A stretch of 48,337 nt of DNA from an uncultured Acidobacteriia bacterium (GCA_903909435.1 CAIVVT010000060.1:1-48337), one strand, 5' to 3'. Counted from the first letter of the stretch, positions 23,890 through 33,373 are shown. Numbers and translations: made by a program. The notes: generated by a model from the sequence alone, not told the origin.

Positions 23890-25761
23890 TCACGCCTTTG
23901 CGGGACGGTCCTCCGTCGCGCTCATATGGGCTTCGATCTGGCGCAGATGATCGTACCAGGTGAACTTCAAAATGGCCGATGTCACGACGACTACGGCGAG
24001 CGCGATCAACGCGCGGGTGTCGCGGATGACGATGTAAATGGGTAAAGCGACGAGCGCAATCTGCCAGCAGATTCCGACCGCCACATTGAACATGTCGCGC
24101 AGGAAATCGGGGTTGCGCTGGAAGGTTGGGTCCTCGGCCAGAACCTTCTTCAGGATCGGCGTCCAGAAGCCCCACGGCCGCACGCGCCGGTAAAACTCCA
24201 TCAGCACGGCGTCGTTTTCCTGCTTGGTAAGCAGCGTGCCCAGCAGGCAGCCCAGCAGCGAGATGAGGAACACGAGCGGGAACACGAAGGTCACGTCCGT
24301 GTTGATGGATTTAAGCGACGCGAAGGCCGTCACGCCGGCGAACTTGGAGAGGATCGTCGGGAGTGTGAGAGACGCAGAAATGCCCGTCAACATGCCCCAG
24401 AAGTAGCCGTAGCCGTTGAAACGCCACCAATACCATTTCAGGAAATTCGAGGCCGTGTAGCCGCCCCAAAGCCCGGAGACGATCCAGAGCACCACGGAGT
24501 TGACCGAGGACACGTACCAGCCGATCGACACGCCCAGGACCACCACGGCGAAGGAGGCCAGATAGCTCAGCCGCATGTAGGTTCTGGGGCTGGCATTCGG
24601 GTTGATATAGCGCTTGTAGATGTCGTTGACGAAGTAGGGCGGAGCGGCGTTCACGGTCGCGGCGAAGTTCGACATGAAGGCAGCCAGCAACCCGGCGATC
24701 AGGAACCCGAGCAGGCCCACCGGAACGAACCGGCCGAGCGCCAGCGGAAGCACCTGCTCGAAGTCCATCTTCGGCATGCGCCGGATATCGTCGCTGAAAA
24801 ACGCGAGCGCCAGCACGGTCAAGCCGGTGATCAGGATGTAGCGCGGGAAGGTCAGCACGACGTTGACCCAGCCGCTCATCATGGATGCTTCGCGCGGGTT
24901 CTTCGACGAGAGAATGCGCTGCATGTCGTAGTTCGGCGCGGGCCCGGCCATGCTGATCAGCACACCCTTGAAGGCCAGCATCATGACGAAGAAGCCGAAC
25001 AATCCGTAACCGTCGTCGGCAATCTGCCCGTTGGCCGCGGGCATGAGTTTCGACCAATCCAGGTTCAGGCTCCAGCCGAAAAAGAGATCGTCCCAGCCGG
25101 CCGGGACGAACTTGTGGAGCGTCTCTGGAGCGACCTTCAGCATGGCGATGATACCCACCGCAAACGACGCGATCGACAGGATGCAGAACTGGATGACTTC
25201 GGTGATCACCACGCTGAACATACCGCCCTTGATGACGTACACCGTCGTAATTCCGATGAGGATCAGCGCGTACTGGTTTGGCGTGAAGTGCCAGGGCAGG
25301 AAGTTGACGGCGAACTTGCCGATGCCCTTAAAGCCGTAGGTGAAGAAGCCGATGATACTGACGAAGGCGTAGACCACCACGATGATGTGCGACAGTTGCG
25401 CGCCGCGGCCTTTGCCGAAGCGCGTCTGGATCCATTCGGCGCCGGTCATCACGTTGGAGCGCCGCAGCCAGGACGAGAGAAAGACCATCAGGAAGACCTG
25501 ATTGAACGTGGGCCAGAGCCAGGGAATCCACACGCTCTTCAAGCCGTAGACGAACATCCAGCCGACCAGCAGCATGGTGCCGCTGATGTCGAACATGCCG
25601 GAGGCATTGGAGATGCCCAACACGTACCAGGGCAGCGTGTTACCGCCCAGAAAATAGGCCTTCATGTCGCGGGACGCGCGATGCGAGACCCAGTAGCCGA
25701 CGAAAACGGAAGAGAGCAGGTACGCGACGATGATCGCGATATCGATGAGTTGAAGGTGCAT
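23890..25761 (-). CDS. Sodium:solute symporter (SSS family)
   Basis: A 623-residue transporter with about fourteen hydrophobic segments. The N-terminus has DIAIIVAYLLSSVFVGYWVS, then FLGGNTLPWYVLGISNASGMFD, the sodium-site region of SSS proteins, and GLLGFLIAGLLAAFMSNFAATVNA near 345-368, the TM8/9 block with Ser and Thr residues that bind Na+. This is typical of SGLT-like sugar or PutP-like transporters. A C-terminal soluble-to-membrane extension (LTKQENDAVLMEFYRRVRPWG) is seen in the long bacterial sugar symporters. It is divergent from cellobiose phosphorylase across a 316-base gap, suggesting import of cellobiose or a similar oligosaccharide, but this is inference. It is convergent with lctP. 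Confidence 0.92.
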   Translation of the reverse strand: MHLQLIDIAIIVAYLLSSVFVGYWVSHRASRDMKAYFLGGNTLPWYVLGISNASGMFDISGTMLLVGWMFVYGLKSVWIPWLWPTFNQVFLMVFLSSWLRRSNVMTGAEWIQTRFGKGRGAQLSHIIVVVYAFVSIIGFFTYGFKGIGKFAVNFLPWHFTPNQYALILIGITTVYVIKGGMFSVVITEVIQFCILSIASFAVGIIAMLKVAPETLHKFVPAGWDDLFFGWSLNLDWSKLMPAANGQIADDGYGLFGFFVMMLAFKGVLISMAGPAPNYDMQRILSSKNPREASMMSGWVNVVLTFPRYILITGLTVLALAFFSDDIRRMPKMDFEQVLPLALGRFVPVGLLGFLIAGLLAAFMSNFAATVNAAPPYFVNDIYKRYINPNASPRTYMRLSYLASFAVVVLGVSIGWYVSSVNSVVLWIVSGLWGGYTASNFLKWYWWRFNGYGYFWGMLTGISASLTLPTILSKFAGVTAFASLKSINTDVTFVFPLVFLISLLGCLLGTLLTKQENDAVLMEFYRRVRPWGFWTPILKKVLAEDPTFQRNPDFLRDMFNVAVGICWQIALVALPIYIVIRDTRALIALAVVVVTSAILKFTWYDHLRQIEAHMSATEDRPAKA

Positions 25762-25977
25762 GAGTTGTAATTACTCCCTCGCCGGCCGCGACGAGACTGA
25801 GACCCCGCGCACCCCTACGGGGACGGGACTTCCGAATTATATCCGAGAAGCGCATCCGGAACTGAGGGTTTTGAGAGGCTCGGGGATTGTGGCGGCCTTC
25901 GACGCTCCGATATACTCGCCGTTTGCAGTCCCGGGCGGCGCGTGAGAACAGGCGGACGGACGGGACAAGGCTAAAAT

Positions 25978-26041
25978 ACCGCTCCCTCGCGGCCGCGGCT
26001 CCGTTACGGCCGGAGCGGAGGCGCGGCCGCGAGGGAGCGGT
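25978..26041. repeat. 64-base hairpin repeat, family A copy 1
   Basis: Perfect 20-base arms at 25978-25997 and 26022-26041 enclose an inner stem, GCTCCG at 25998-26003 and CGGAGC at 26011-26016. It ends 36 bases before the cellobiose phosphorylase ATG, so it will be part of the leader if transcribed from upstream. Related copies lie at 30798-30859 and 41932-41994, with a probable remnant at 33374-33392. The rest of the 25762-26077 gap shows no other gene or strong structure; the AGAGGAG before the phosphorylase ATG is its ribosome-binding site. Confidence 0.9.
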
Positions 26042-26077
26042 GGAAAGTCCGAGCGGCTTTCAGAGGAGACTTTCAAT

Positions 26078-28519
26078 ATGCAATACGGGCACTTCGACGA
26101 CGCCAACCGGGAGTATGTGATCACGCGCCCCGACACGCCGCTGCCGTGGATCAACTACCTCGGCTGCCAGGCGTATTTCGGCATTATCTCGAACACTGCC
26201 GGTGGCTATTCGTTCTATCGCGATGCCCGGCTGCGGCGCATCACGCGCTACCGCTACAACAACGTCCCGTTCGATTTCGGTGGGCGCTACATCTACCTGC
26301 GCGATGACGAAAGCGGCGAGTTCTGGTCGCCGTCCTGGCAGCCGACGAGGCACGAGGTTGAAGACTACAGTTGCCGCCACGGCATGGGTTACAGCACCAT
26401 CGGCTCCAGCTATCGCGGCATCGCGGCGAGCACGCGCTACTTCGTGCCGCTCGACGAAAACCTGGAGATCTGGCAGTTCACGGTGACTAATCACCGGCCC
26501 ACGCCCGCGACGCTCTCGGCCTTCTCCTGCATCGAGTTCTGCCTATGGGACGCGCAGGACGACGCGACTAATTTCCAGCGTAATTTCAGCACGGGTCAGG
26601 TGGAAATCGAAGATGGCGTGATCTACCACAAGACGGAGTATCGCGAGCGGCGCGACCACTTCGCCTACTTCGCCTGCTCGCGCCAGCCTGACGGTTTCGA
26701 CACGCAGCGTGAAGCCTTCCTCGGGCCGTACCGCGGCTGGGACAAGCCGCTGGCGGTGGAGCGCGGCGCGGCGGGGAACTCCGTGGCGCACGGCTGGTCG
26801 CCGATCGGTTCACACCAGGTCAAACTCACGCTGCAGCCCGGCGAGACGCAGCAGATCGTGTTCGTGCTGGGTTACCACGAGAACCCAAGGGACCAGAAGT
26901 TCGACCCGCCGGGCTCGCAGACCATCAATAAGCGGACAGTGAAGCCGGTGCTTGCCAGGTACCTGGACCCCGCACAGGCGGACGCGGCGTTCGACAAACT
27001 GCGGGTCTATTGGGAAGGGCTGTTGGGGATTCTCGACGTGCACACCCCCGATCAGCACACGGACCGCATGGTGAATATCTGGAATGCGTACCAGTGCATG
27101 GCGACGTTCAACATGTCGCGCTCGGCGTCGTTCTACGAATCGGGCATCGGGCGCGGGCTGGGATTCCGGGACTCGAATCAGGACCTGCTCGGCTTCGTGC
27201 AAATGGACCCGGCGCGGGCCCGCGAGCGCATTCTCGATCTGGCCGCGACGCAACTGCCCACGGGAGGCGCATACCACCAATACCAGCCGCTGACGAAACG
27301 CGGCAACAACGACGTCGGCGGCAACTTCAACGACGACCCGCACTGGCTGATCATCGGCGTCTCGGCCTATCTCAAGGAGACGGGCGACTGGAGCATCCTC
27401 GACGAGCCCGTGCAATACGACAACGAGGCGGGTTCCGAACAGCCTTTGTACGAGCACCTGCAGCGCAGCTTCCGCTACACGCTGGAGCGCCTGGGGCCGC
27501 ACGGGCTACCGCTGATCGGACGTGCCGACTGGAACGATTGCCTGAACCTGAATTGCTTCTCCGACACGCCGGGGCAGTCCTTCCAGACCACCACGAATAA
27601 AGAGGGCAAGGTCGCCGAGTCGGTGTTCATCGCGGGTCTGTTCGTACTGGCCGGCAAGGAACTCGCGGCCATCACCGCACGGCGCGGCCTGGCTACGGAA
27701 GCCGCGGGCTACCTCGCGGCGGCGGCCAAGATGGACGGCGTGATCCGCGAACACGGCTGGGACGGCGAGTGGTTCCTGCGCGCGTACGACGATTTCGGGC
27801 AGAAGATCGGATCGAAAGAGTGCAAAGAGGGCCAGATCTTCATCGAGACGCAGGGCTTTTGCGTGCTGGCCGGAATCGGGCTGGAGGACGGGCTGGCGCA
27901 GAAGGCACTCGATTCCGTGCGCGATCGTCTCGCCACAAAGCACGGTATAGTGCTGCAGCAGCCGGCGTACTCGGAGTACTACCTGAACCTCGGAGAAATC
28001 TCCTCGTATCCGCCGGGCTACAAGGAAAATGCAGGCATATTCTGCCACAACAATCCGTGGGTGATCATCGCCGAGACGCAGGTCGGCAACGGCGACGCCG
28101 CGCACGACTACTACTCGCGCATCAACCCCTCGGCGCGCGAGACCATCGGCGACGTGCACCGCTGCGAGCCGTACGTCTATTCGCAGATGATCGCGGGCCG
28201 CGACGCGCCGAGTTTTGGCGAGGCTAAGAACTCATGGCTAACGGGCACGGCGGCGTGGAATTACTACGCCATCACGCAGTGGATCCTGGGTATCCGGCCC
28301 GAGTTTGAGGGCCTGAAGATCGCACCGGTGATTCCGCAGGCCTGGCCGGGATTCGAGGCTACGCGCAAGTACCGGGGCGTCACCTACCGGATCAAGGTGA
28401 AGCGGGCAGGCGCGGGGAACAAGGTGTCGCTGGTGGTGGACGGAAAAGCCATCGAGGGCGACGTCGTGCCGACTGGAGATGGCAAGGCGGACGTGTCCGT
28501 CGAAGTGACTCTAACGTAA
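26078..28519 (+). CDS. Cellobiose phosphorylase (GH94)
   Basis: An 813-residue cytoplasmic enzyme without signal peptide that splits cellobiose with phosphate to glucose 1-phosphate and glucose. The resemblance to clostridial cellobiose phosphorylase is close by memory: INTAGGYSFYRDARLRRI-like segment (40-57), ESGIGRGLGFRDSNQDLLGF (354-373), LTKRGNNDVGGNFNDDPHWL (405-424), GRADWNDCLNLNCF (481-494) with the acid Asp in DWND, and YPPGYKENAGIFCHNN further on. Chitobiose phosphorylases differ in the QDLLGF block, which here has the cellobiose-type form. Ribosome-binding site AGAGGAG is about nine bases upstream. It is divergent from an SSS symporter that may supply the substrate. Confidence 0.93.
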   Translation: MQYGHFDDANREYVITRPDTPLPWINYLGCQAYFGIISNTAGGYSFYRDARLRRITRYRYNNVPFDFGGRYIYLRDDESGEFWSPSWQPTRHEVEDYSCRHGMGYSTIGSSYRGIAASTRYFVPLDENLEIWQFTVTNHRPTPATLSAFSCIEFCLWDAQDDATNFQRNFSTGQVEIEDGVIYHKTEYRERRDHFAYFACSRQPDGFDTQREAFLGPYRGWDKPLAVERGAAGNSVAHGWSPIGSHQVKLTLQPGETQQIVFVLGYHENPRDQKFDPPGSQTINKRTVKPVLARYLDPAQADAAFDKLRVYWEGLLGILDVHTPDQHTDRMVNIWNAYQCMATFNMSRSASFYESGIGRGLGFRDSNQDLLGFVQMDPARARERILDLAATQLPTGGAYHQYQPLTKRGNNDVGGNFNDDPHWLIIGVSAYLKETGDWSILDEPVQYDNEAGSEQPLYEHLQRSFRYTLERLGPHGLPLIGRADWNDCLNLNCFSDTPGQSFQTTTNKEGKVAESVFIAGLFVLAGKELAAITARRGLATEAAGYLAAAAKMDGVIREHGWDGEWFLRAYDDFGQKIGSKECKEGQIFIETQGFCVLAGIGLEDGLAQKALDSVRDRLATKHGIVLQQPAYSEYYLNLGEISSYPPGYKENAGIFCHNNPWVIIAETQVGNGDAAHDYYSRINPSARETIGDVHRCEPYVYSQMIAGRDAPSFGEAKNSWLTGTAAWNYYAITQWILGIRPEFEGLKIAPVIPQAWPGFEATRKYRGVTYRIKVKRAGAGNKVSLVVDGKAIEGDVVPTGDGKADVSVEVTLT

Positions 28520-28553
28520 GTAAATTGGCGCCGCGCTTAACCGTGGGCGAGTT

Positions 28554-28631
28554 GGCGCTGTGCTCAAGCGCCGTTGGGGGGCTCCAGACCCCGCCTTGGG
28601 TCGGTCGATGGAACGGACTCTGGAGAGTCCG
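28554..28631. repeat. Two small hairpins after cellobiose phosphorylase
   Basis: GGCGCT-GTGCTCA-AGCGCC at 28554-28572 and CGGACTCT-GG-AGAGTCCG at 28614-28631 are perfect stems. They lie in the 232-base gap between the phosphorylase stop and the 3' end of the convergent Spy-like gene. Between them the sequence is G/C-rich and contains a GGGG...CCCC stretch. They may stop transcription or be decayed intergenic repeats; the gap holds no gene that can be supported. Confidence 0.5.
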
Positions 28632-28751
28632 CTCGGCGCTGGAGCGCATCCCCACCAGGAGAGCCGGCCGACCGGCGGGCGGGAATCCTGAAAGCCGACC
28701 GAGCCTCCTCCACCCGGCCAGCCGGCCTCCGAAACCGAATTCGACCAAGGC

Positions 28752-29378
28752 TCAATTTCGGGCGGTCAACTGCGCGCCGGAACCCAGGCCCATGCGCAGC
28801 CGTTCTCCCCGTCCGGGCGGCGCGATCAAACCCAATTTCGACGCCGCGTGGATCATCGGCCACCCCTGCGGCATCGCCGCAGGGGAAATCCGGCGCTGAT
28901 TCAGCACGGTCGAAGCGAGGGTCGCCAGCCTTTGCTTCTGGTCGGGGGTCAGGAGTCCAGTCGTCTTCTCGACTAACGCCTGGCGCGATGCTTCCAGTTC
29001 CGATCTGAGAGAGGTCGACTCCAGAACCAGCCGGCCAGTCCTTGCATTGTCCGGCTGGTTGGTTGAGGTCAGGATCTCGTGCAGTGCTGCCTGATCCGCC
29101 CGAATCTTGTCAGACGTGGCTTTGGACTCAGCCAGGCTCCGGTTGCTCAACTGCTGGAGTTGGTAGACCTGAGCGTCGCTCAGACCGAGGTAGGCGCGCA
29201 GCGACTGCAGTGCCGCGGCCTGCTGCTGGGGCGGCCGGGGCATGGCCTGGGCGGGCCTGGAACTGAATCCGCCATACTGCCCAAGCAGGGAGACCGTGGC
29301 CAGCGCGCCCACTGCACCCAAAGCGTATTTCCAAGCGATCCTGGTTTGCATCGAATCCGCCTTGCGTTCGTCAGCCAT
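28752..29378 (-). CDS. Exported Spy/CpxP-like (LTxxQ) protein
   Basis: A 208-residue protein. A hydrophobic segment (WKYALGAVGALATVSLLG) starts about 16 residues from the N-terminus and is followed by a Pro/Gln/Ala-rich stretch, then a helical region with two LTxxQ-like motifs: LRAYLGLSDAQVYQLQQL and TTGLLTPDQKQRLATL. Paired motifs of this kind are typical of the periplasmic Spy/CpxP/heavy-metal-resistance family (metal or misfolded-protein binding). The start at 29378 is chosen with moderate confidence; an ATG six codons upstream at 29396 is also possible. The C-terminus is long for this family. It is in the same direction as the MFS exporter upstream, 52 bases away, which may hint at a shared stress-response transcript. 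Confidence 0.7.
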   Translation of the reverse strand: MADERKADSMQTRIAWKYALGAVGALATVSLLGQYGGFSSRPAQAMPRPPQQQAAALQSLRAYLGLSDAQVYQLQQLSNRSLAESKATSDKIRADQAALHEILTSTNQPDNARTGRLVLESTSLRSELEASRQALVEKTTGLLTPDQKQRLATLASTVLNQRRISPAAMPQGWPMIHAASKLGLIAPPGRGERLRMGLGSGAQLTARN

Positions 29379-29430
29379 GTGACCGCCGATGACCATTCAG
29401 TCTTGCATGACGAAAAACCGGAGCCCGGGA

Positions 29431-30759
29431 TTACGCAGGCTTAACAATTCCCGAATCGCACTGCCGGAAGTAGGTCTGGGCGCGCATCCAAAGCACCGCC
29501 GGCAGCAGCGCGGTGACGCCGGTGGCGAGCGCGATGACGCGCACGGACACGCCCTGATCCACCATGCGGCCAGCCAGGTAACTGACGGCGCTCATCGACA
29601 GGAACAGGCCTGCGAAGTCCGCCGAGAACACACGCCCGCGGAAGCGGTCCTCCGTCAGCCCCTGCAGGATGGTTGTGGAGAAGACCCAGGCGATGGACGT
29701 GCCCGCATGGCCTAGCGCCACGGCCAGACAGGCCAGGCCGATGTTCGGGGCGAGACTCAGCCCGGCATAGGAGCAGGCCACCAGGATAAAGCCGAACGCG
29801 ATGCCTGTGCGCATGCGCGCCTCGTGGTTACGCGCCCAGGCGCCCGAGAAATAGGACCCGGCCAGGGCACCCAGTCCGCGCGAGCCGAAAAGCAGGCTCA
29901 TGGAAAGCGTTCCTGCGCCCGTGGTGTGCGCCTGCGCGCCGGGCAGGTGCACGGCCATGGGGAAAACGCGCTCGCCCAGAATCGGCAGGATCACCCAATG
30001 CGTTCCGAGCAGCCCCATACCCGCCTTGACCAGCATGGTGGAGCAGCGGCGGCGGTCCTGCAGAACGTAGCGGACGCCCTCCAGGATTGGTTTGAAGTCG
30101 ATCAGATCGACACCGCGGAACGGCGGCAGATTGTCGCAGTGCGTCTCGCGGACCCGCATCGCGGCAAGCAGCAACGCCGAAGCGATGAAGGAGAGGGCAT
30201 TCAGCACGAACACCGTCTGTCGCCCGAAGGCGTACGCGACCAGCCCGCCGAGGCCCGCCCCAATGGCGAGATTGAAGGCCCAGGTGGTGGAGGAAAGCGC
30301 GTTGGCAACCAACAGCTCCTCATCAGAGCGGGCCAGTCGCGGGATCAGGGCCGAACGGCCGGGTTCGAAGAGAGCCCACATCAGGGTTTCGAGAAGCAGC
30401 AGCAGCCAGACCAGCCAGACCATGTCCGCCGACCGCACCAGCAACATGGAGAGCACGATCGCCGCCCGGCAAATGTCGGCGAAAATCATCACCGAGCGCC
30501 GTGAAAGGCGGTCGTTCAACACCCCAGCCATGGGCGCGGCGAAGACCTGCGGCAGGAGTTGTAGCGACACTGCCGTGCCTACAGCGGCGGCGCTGCCGGT
30601 GAGTTCCAGCAGCAGGGAGTACAAGGCGACGGTGTAGAACCAGTCGCCAATCTCCGAAACGATTTGTGCCGTCCACAGCAGCCTAAAGTCGCGGTTCTCC
30701 CGAAGCAATCGCCGGTAGGCGAGAAGCGACCATGAGCGGGATTCCGGCTCCTGTTCCAT
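29431..30759 (-). CDS. MFS exporter, DHA3 / EntS-like (MFS_3)
   Basis: A 442-residue transporter with about twelve hydrophobic helices. The N-terminal LLRENRDFRLLWTAQIVSEI followed by GDWFYTVALYSLLLELTGS is the hallmark of the MFS_3/DHA3 drug-efflux subgroup (helix 1 with 'G-D-x-F'), and PMAGVLNDRLSRRSVMIFAD is MFS motif A. It likely exports small hydrophobic compounds or siderophores; the substrate is unknown. It starts with ATG at 30759. Downstream it is followed by a Spy/CpxP-like periplasmic protein on the same strand. The upstream gap to trpS contains a long hairpin repeat. Confidence 0.9.
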   Translation of the reverse strand: MEQEPESRSWSLLAYRRLLRENRDFRLLWTAQIVSEIGDWFYTVALYSLLLELTGSAAAVGTAVSLQLLPQVFAAPMAGVLNDRLSRRSVMIFADICRAAIVLSMLLVRSADMVWLVWLLLLLETLMWALFEPGRSALIPRLARSDEELLVANALSSTTWAFNLAIGAGLGGLVAYAFGRQTVFVLNALSFIASALLLAAMRVRETHCDNLPPFRGVDLIDFKPILEGVRYVLQDRRRCSTMLVKAGMGLLGTHWVILPILGERVFPMAVHLPGAQAHTTGAGTLSMSLLFGSRGLGALAGSYFSGAWARNHEARMRTGIAFGFILVACSYAGLSLAPNIGLACLAVALGHAGTSIAWVFSTTILQGLTEDRFRGRVFSADFAGLFLSMSAVSYLAGRMVDQGVSVRVIALATGVTALLPAVLWMRAQTYFRQCDSGIVKPA

Positions 30760-30797
30760 GCGCTAAAGGCCCTCAGGCAACAACCATGCCACAATCC

Positions 30798-30859
30798 CAC
30801 CACTCGCTCACGGTCGGGGCTCCGTTCCGGATCGGAGCCGCGACCGTGAGCGAGTGGTG
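30798..30859. repeat. 62-base hairpin repeat, family A copy 2
   Basis: Perfect 19-base arms at 30798-30816 and 30841-30859, with an inner stem GGCTCCG (30818-30824) and CGGAGCC (30833-30839). The left arm and core align without gaps to the copy at 25978, with five base differences over 26 positions; four of these are matched by compensating changes in the right arm. It lies between the MFS exporter start and the trpS stop. Confidence 0.9.
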
Positions 30860-30902
30860 AAACGGTGGTTCATCGACGATTCCTGGCCGGGCGGGGGGTC
30901 CG

Positions 30903-31892
30903 TCAAGCCGCGGTGTAGATACCCAGACGCGACTTCACGAGGTTCACCGTGGCATTCGCGAATGGCATCACCCGTTCCGCGCTCTCGCGCAGGACGCCGC
31001 GCAAATAGGCTGGGTCTGCCACGATCTCAGCATACTTGTGCTGGATCGGCTCCAGACCTGCGACCACCGCCTCGACGACATTCTTCTTCAGGTCGCCGTA
31101 GCGCAGACCGGAGAAGTGCGACTTAACGCTGGCGTCGTCCCACCCGGAGAAGGCCTGAAAGATGGTGATGAGATTGGCCACGCCGGGACCCATGGTCTCG
31201 AAATCGACGGCCGGGTTCGAGTCCGTCGTGGCGCGCATGATCTTCTTCTTAATCAGGCTGGGCGGGTCCAGCAGCCCTATGGAGTGGTTGGGACCCTCGG
31301 CCGACTTCGACATCTTCTTCTCCGGCTCGTCCAGCCCCATGACCCGTGCGCCGACGGTGGGCAGACGCGTTTCCGGCATGACAAACGTCTCGCCATAGGC
31401 GGCATTGAAGCGCTGCGCGATGTCGCGGGTCAGCTCAAGATGTTGCGATTGATCGTCGCCCACCGGGACGCAATTCGCCTGGTAGATCAGGATGTCGGCG
31501 GCCATTAAAACCGGGTAGCAGAGCAAGCCGGTGCCAACGCTTTCCTGTTTCGCCGCTTTGTCTTTGTATTGCGTCATGCGCTCCAGCCAGCCGACCGGGG
31601 TGACGCAGGTCAGCAGCCAGGCAAGCTCGGCGTGGCCGGGCACCATGGACTGCACGACGACCGAAGATTGCTTCGGATCGATGCCGCAGGCGATGAACAG
31701 TGCCGCCGTTTGATCGATCTTGCGGCGCAGTTCGGCCGGGTCCTGGTAGACCGTGATGGCGTGAAGATCGACGATACAAAAGATCGACTCATAGTCATAC
31801 TGGAGTTTGGCCCAGTTCTTAAGCGCACCGAGGTAATTCCCGATGTGGAGGTTGCCCGTCGGTTGGACGCCGCTGAGAATACGTGGTTTCAT
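30903..31892 (-). CDS. trpS: Tryptophanyl-tRNA synthetase
   Basis: A 329-residue class I synthetase that charges tRNA-Trp in the cytoplasm. The ATG at 31892 is chosen because MKPRILSGVQPTGNLHIGNY is the standard N-terminus; the longer upstream reading overlaps the divergent methyltransferase gene. Class I motifs are HIGN at residues 16-19 and KKMSKSAEG near 195. The 'P-T-G-N-L-H' loop and AADILIYQANCVPVGDDQ region fit the family. It is divergent from the methyltransferase gene with a 30-base gap, so their promoters overlap. Confidence 0.96.
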   Translation of the reverse strand: MKPRILSGVQPTGNLHIGNYLGALKNWAKLQYDYESIFCIVDLHAITVYQDPAELRRKIDQTAALFIACGIDPKQSSVVVQSMVPGHAELAWLLTCVTPVGWLERMTQYKDKAAKQESVGTGLLCYPVLMAADILIYQANCVPVGDDQSQHLELTRDIAQRFNAAYGETFVMPETRLPTVGARVMGLDEPEKKMSKSAEGPNHSIGLLDPPSLIKKKIMRATTDSNPAVDFETMGPGVANLITIFQAFSGWDDASVKSHFSGLRYGDLKKNVVEAVVAGLEPIQHKYAEIVADPAYLRGVLRESAERVMPFANATVNLVKSRLGIYTAA

Positions 31893-31922
31893 TCGGTTAG
31901 GGGTTCTCTTCCATCCTACGCA

Positions 31923-33332
31923 ATGCTTCCTGATACCAACAACGCACCCGGGGACGACGCTTCCGAGCAGATTGAGGCTCAGCAGCCGTCCGCAACCGTC
32001 GAGTCGGCCCAGACGATAACCGCAGAATCCGCCCCGCAGGATGTCGAGGAACACGCGCCGGAGCCGACGCTGGAGTTGCCGCGGGAAACCGCTACCGAGG
32101 CCGCGGGGCAAGCGGAGCCGCCTGCCGAGCCGGGACCCGAACTGGTGATCGAAAAGTGGGTCTACGGGGGCTCAGGGCTCGCCCGGGCCGATGGCAAAGT
32201 CCTGATGGTGCCCTACACGTTGCCCGGAGAACGAATCCGGGTACGAATCGCCGCAGACCACGGCGGCTTCGCCGAAGCGCGCGTCACCGAGATGCTGGAA
32301 CGCTCCGCACTACGCGTGGAGCCGCAGTGCCCTGTTTTCGGATTGTGCGGCGGCTGCGCCTACCAACATGCGAGCGCTGAGTTTCAAGCGGCGCAGAAGG
32401 CGGAGATCGTGCGCGAAGTGTTTCAGCGCGTCGGCAAGATCAAAGCGCCAGACGAGATCAAGGTTCTGACGGGAGAGCCGTGGGGCTACCGCAATCGCAC
32501 GCAGTTCCATTCGGACGGCCGCGAGTTGGGGTTCCTGGAGGCGGGTTCGCACGACCTGGTGCCGGTGGAGCAGTGCCCTATCTCCGCGCCGAAGATCAAC
32601 GAAAGCCTCAAAGCGCTGCGGTACATGATCCTGGACCGGGGCTGGCCGCGCTTCGTCCGCACCCTCGAACTGTTCACCAACGGCGATAAGACGATGGTCA
32701 ACGTGCTCGAAACCGAAGGCAGCCGGGGCGTGGCGAAGGGATTCTTCGAGTGGTTGGGCAAACACATACCGGGGGCCGACCTGGGCGGTCTGGAATACGA
32801 ATGCGCGGGCGCGACTTTCCGCGTGAGTCACGGAGCGTTTTTCCAGGTCAACCGCTTTATGGTGGACTCGCTGGCAGCCGCCGCGGTGGAAGGCGCGGAG
32901 GGCGATATCGCGCTCGACCTGTACTGTGGAGTCGGCCTGTTCACCCTGCGGCTAGCGAAGCAGTTCACTAAGGTGGCCGGCGTGGAGTCGAACCATCAGG
33001 CCGCGCGCGACTTGACCTTCAATGCGGAGCGGGCCGGAGTGACGATTCCCATCCACCCGATGCAGGCGGAGCAATACCTGGAGGGGCGCAAGTCAACGCC
33101 TGATTTCGTATTGGCCGATCCGCCACGCAGCGGGCTCGGCAAGCGGGTGGTCGGGCATCTCGTCCGGTTGAAGCCGAAAGAAATTCGCGTGGTCAGCTGC
33201 GACCCAGCGACCCTGGCACGGGACGCGGCGGGATTGATTGCGGGCGGCTACAGCTTTGAGAAGCTGACCGTCGCCGATCTGTTCCCGCAGACCTATCACG
33301 TCGAAACGATCGCGGTCTTCCGGGCGGTGTAG
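31923..33332 (+). CDS. RNA m5U methyltransferase (RlmD/TrmA-like) with N-terminal extension
   Basis: A 469-residue SAM-dependent uridine-5 methyltransferase of RNA (23S rRNA or tRNA). A TRAM domain spans about residues 73-125 (starting EKWVYGGSGLARADGK). A 4Fe-4S cluster set, Cys136, Cys142, Cys145 (CPVFGLCGGC) with a later CPIS Cys, is present as in RlmD. The SAM fold has DLYCGVGLFTL, LADPPRSGL, and catalytic Cys in VSCDPATLARD. The first 70 residues are rich in Glu, Pro, Ala and Thr with no recognisable domain and are unusual for the family. The ATG at 31923 is chosen as the first in the frame outside trpS. A short low-complexity start is possible; a later start near residue 72 cannot be excluded. 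Confidence 0.9.
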   Translation: MLPDTNNAPGDDASEQIEAQQPSATVESAQTITAESAPQDVEEHAPEPTLELPRETATEAAGQAEPPAEPGPELVIEKWVYGGSGLARADGKVLMVPYTLPGERIRVRIAADHGGFAEARVTEMLERSALRVEPQCPVFGLCGGCAYQHASAEFQAAQKAEIVREVFQRVGKIKAPDEIKVLTGEPWGYRNRTQFHSDGRELGFLEAGSHDLVPVEQCPISAPKINESLKALRYMILDRGWPRFVRTLELFTNGDKTMVNVLETEGSRGVAKGFFEWLGKHIPGADLGGLEYECAGATFRVSHGAFFQVNRFMVDSLAAAAVEGAEGDIALDLYCGVGLFTLRLAKQFTKVAGVESNHQAARDLTFNAERAGVTIPIHPMQAEQYLEGRKSTPDFVLADPPRSGLGKRVVGHLVRLKPKEIRVVSCDPATLARDAAGLIAGGYSFEKLTVADLFPQTYHVETIAVFRAV

Positions 33333-33373
33333 CGCAGAGCGCGACAGCGTTGTTTGCATGAACCAATGCCGTT

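Noticed and set aside
28554..28631. Fourth full copy of the family A repeat
   Set aside because: Hairpins are present but the core GCTCCGTT and arms do not align with the other copies.
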